Below, in pieces: positions 63,441 to 64,000 of a stretch of DNA of 64,000 nucleotides. Every line of letters starts with the position of its first letter. Within the stretch, counting starts at the first letter, position 1. The notes under the pieces are model-generated. The model was given only the letters and a program-made list of their open reading frames with translations. It made no database searches and was not told where the DNA came from. Made by a program: the position numbers and the translations under genes. Origin of the DNA: CAYREV01 sp964423345 (GTDB lineage: Bacteria > Bacteroidota > Rhodothermia > Balneolales > Balneolaceae); assembly GCA_964423345.1 (NCBI GenBank), contig CAYREV010000001.1, positions 1 through 64,000 of the forward strand. Reading direction: 5' to 3'.

Positions 63441-64000
63441 ATGGATACAGCTAAAGTACGTGATATTTCGGAACTGGTGGACGCACTGGTTCAAAAGCTT
63501 CCCAAAAATATAGGGGGCGTGGACCGGCACGTAAAAATCGGACAGATTGTGGAAGATCTGCCCGAAGAGCAGCGGACGCTAATGCAAGATACGGTTGAAC
63601 AGCATCTGCTGAAGATGAATGACAATGAGGCCTCGGATATTGACATGGGAGGCCCCGGCTGCAACGGGAAGGTATGGTACCGTGTTCACGGTGATAAGAG
63701 TCCCGATAAAAAAGAAGGGGAATACTCTATCGAAGAAACGGACTTCCTGCTGCATAACCTGCTGATGCCCAGCCAGAGGGAAATGCTTTTGAAAGACCGT
63801 AACCTGGACTTTTCCTATACCATGGTACGGGAGGGGCAGGAGGATCAGCGTTTCAGGGCCGATATGTATTTCGATTTGGAGCACCTGGCCCTGAACATGC
63901 GTAAGATTGACAATGAAATTCGCCCTTTTAAGGGGCTTGGATTGCATCCCGATGTAGCCAAAGCTCTCAGCCTGAAGTACTTGAAATACGGCATGACCCT
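63441..64000 (+). CDS. PilT-like retraction ATPase, 3' end outside window
   Basis: An open frame from ATG 63441 to the window end, at least 186 codons. The sequence starts MDTAKVRDISELVDAL and reaches the PAS-like N-domain of PilT/PilU: NEASDIDMGG near 63 (the ASDxH segment), DFLLHNLLMPSQREMLLKDRNLDFSYTM near 100-127, RFRADMYFD near 137 and the PFKGLGLHPDVAKALSL linker before the motor core. The Walker A lies beyond the edge, so activity cannot be checked. It would oppose PilB in pilus dynamics. Confidence 0.85.
   Translation, partial: MDTAKVRDISELVDALVQKLPKNIGGVDRHVKIGQIVEDLPEEQRTLMQDTVEQHLLKMNDNEASDIDMGGPGCNGKVWYRVHGDKSPDKKEGEYSIEETDFLLHNLLMPSQREMLLKDRNLDFSYTMVREGQEDQRFRADMYFDLEHLALNMRKIDNEIRPFKGLGLHPDVAKALSLKYLKYGMT

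Noticed and set aside
1..64000. CRISPR array, IS element or prophage
   Set aside because: No spaced repeats, transposase or integrase genes were seen; the phage-like metallopeptidase at 51162 stands alone.

Overview
The window reads as chromosomal DNA of a free-living Gram-negative bacterium of the Bacteroidota/Balneolota (FCB) type. This placement is an inference from several signs. Two promoters fit the Bacteroidota pattern TTG-N19/20-TAnnTTTG (before rpsO and ppa). Lipoproteins and secreted beta-propeller proteins are common. Both 2-oxoacid dehydrogenase E1 subunits are fused in one gene. Polyamine synthesis pairs SpeD and SpeE with a pyruvoyl-dependent arginine decarboxylase. No insertion sequence, prophage, CRISPR array or rRNA was seen; one tRNA (Leu, CAA) is present.

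Layout. 0-8.5 kb: a 5'-truncated ABC exporter, a class V aminotransferase, tRNA-Leu, galE, the glycosyltransferase mtgA, a lone Hpt protein, an acyl-CoA thioesterase, two secreted proteins of unknown function and a TPR protein. 8.8-12 kb: a DUF883-like protein, prfB with a programmed +1 frameshift, coaE, fbp. 12-15.3 kb (minus): a very large secreted beta-propeller protein overlapping a DUF192 lipoprotein. 15.4-25 kb: a translation and RNA cluster, rimP-nusA-infB-rbfA-truB-ribF-rpsO-pnp, with a hairpin leader before rimP and clear terminators after rpsO and pnp. 25-32 kb: M16 peptidase, asnS, holA, an ECF sigma factor with a tiny partner protein, and the fused E1. 32.3-34.9 kb: the polyamine operon speD-pdaD-speE plus a DUF1499 protein, preceded by an unusual hairpin/attenuator. 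35.5-44.2 kb: a tightly coupled recC-recB-recD operon followed by three hairpins and ppa. 45-53.9 kb: FKBP isomerase, RhlE helicase, PlsC, endonuclease VIII, DinB-like and metallopeptidase-like proteins, a GH130-like lipoprotein, a SUI1 protein and a degenerate AAA+ protein.

54.6-64 kb: a type IV pilus/type II secretion-like locus, all on the plus strand: pilin-like subunit, MORN lipoprotein, PilC, PilB, a cyclic-nucleotide-binding-domain protein, three further membrane-anchored pilin-like or PilX-like proteins and a PilT-like ATPase cut by the window end. Its genes are separated by 120-450 bp AT-rich gaps, unlike the compact operons elsewhere, and none of its pilin-like proteins has a normal prepilin leader. 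This locus, the dead-looking AAA+ protein beside it, and the hairpin leaders before speD and rimP are the parts most worth a second look.
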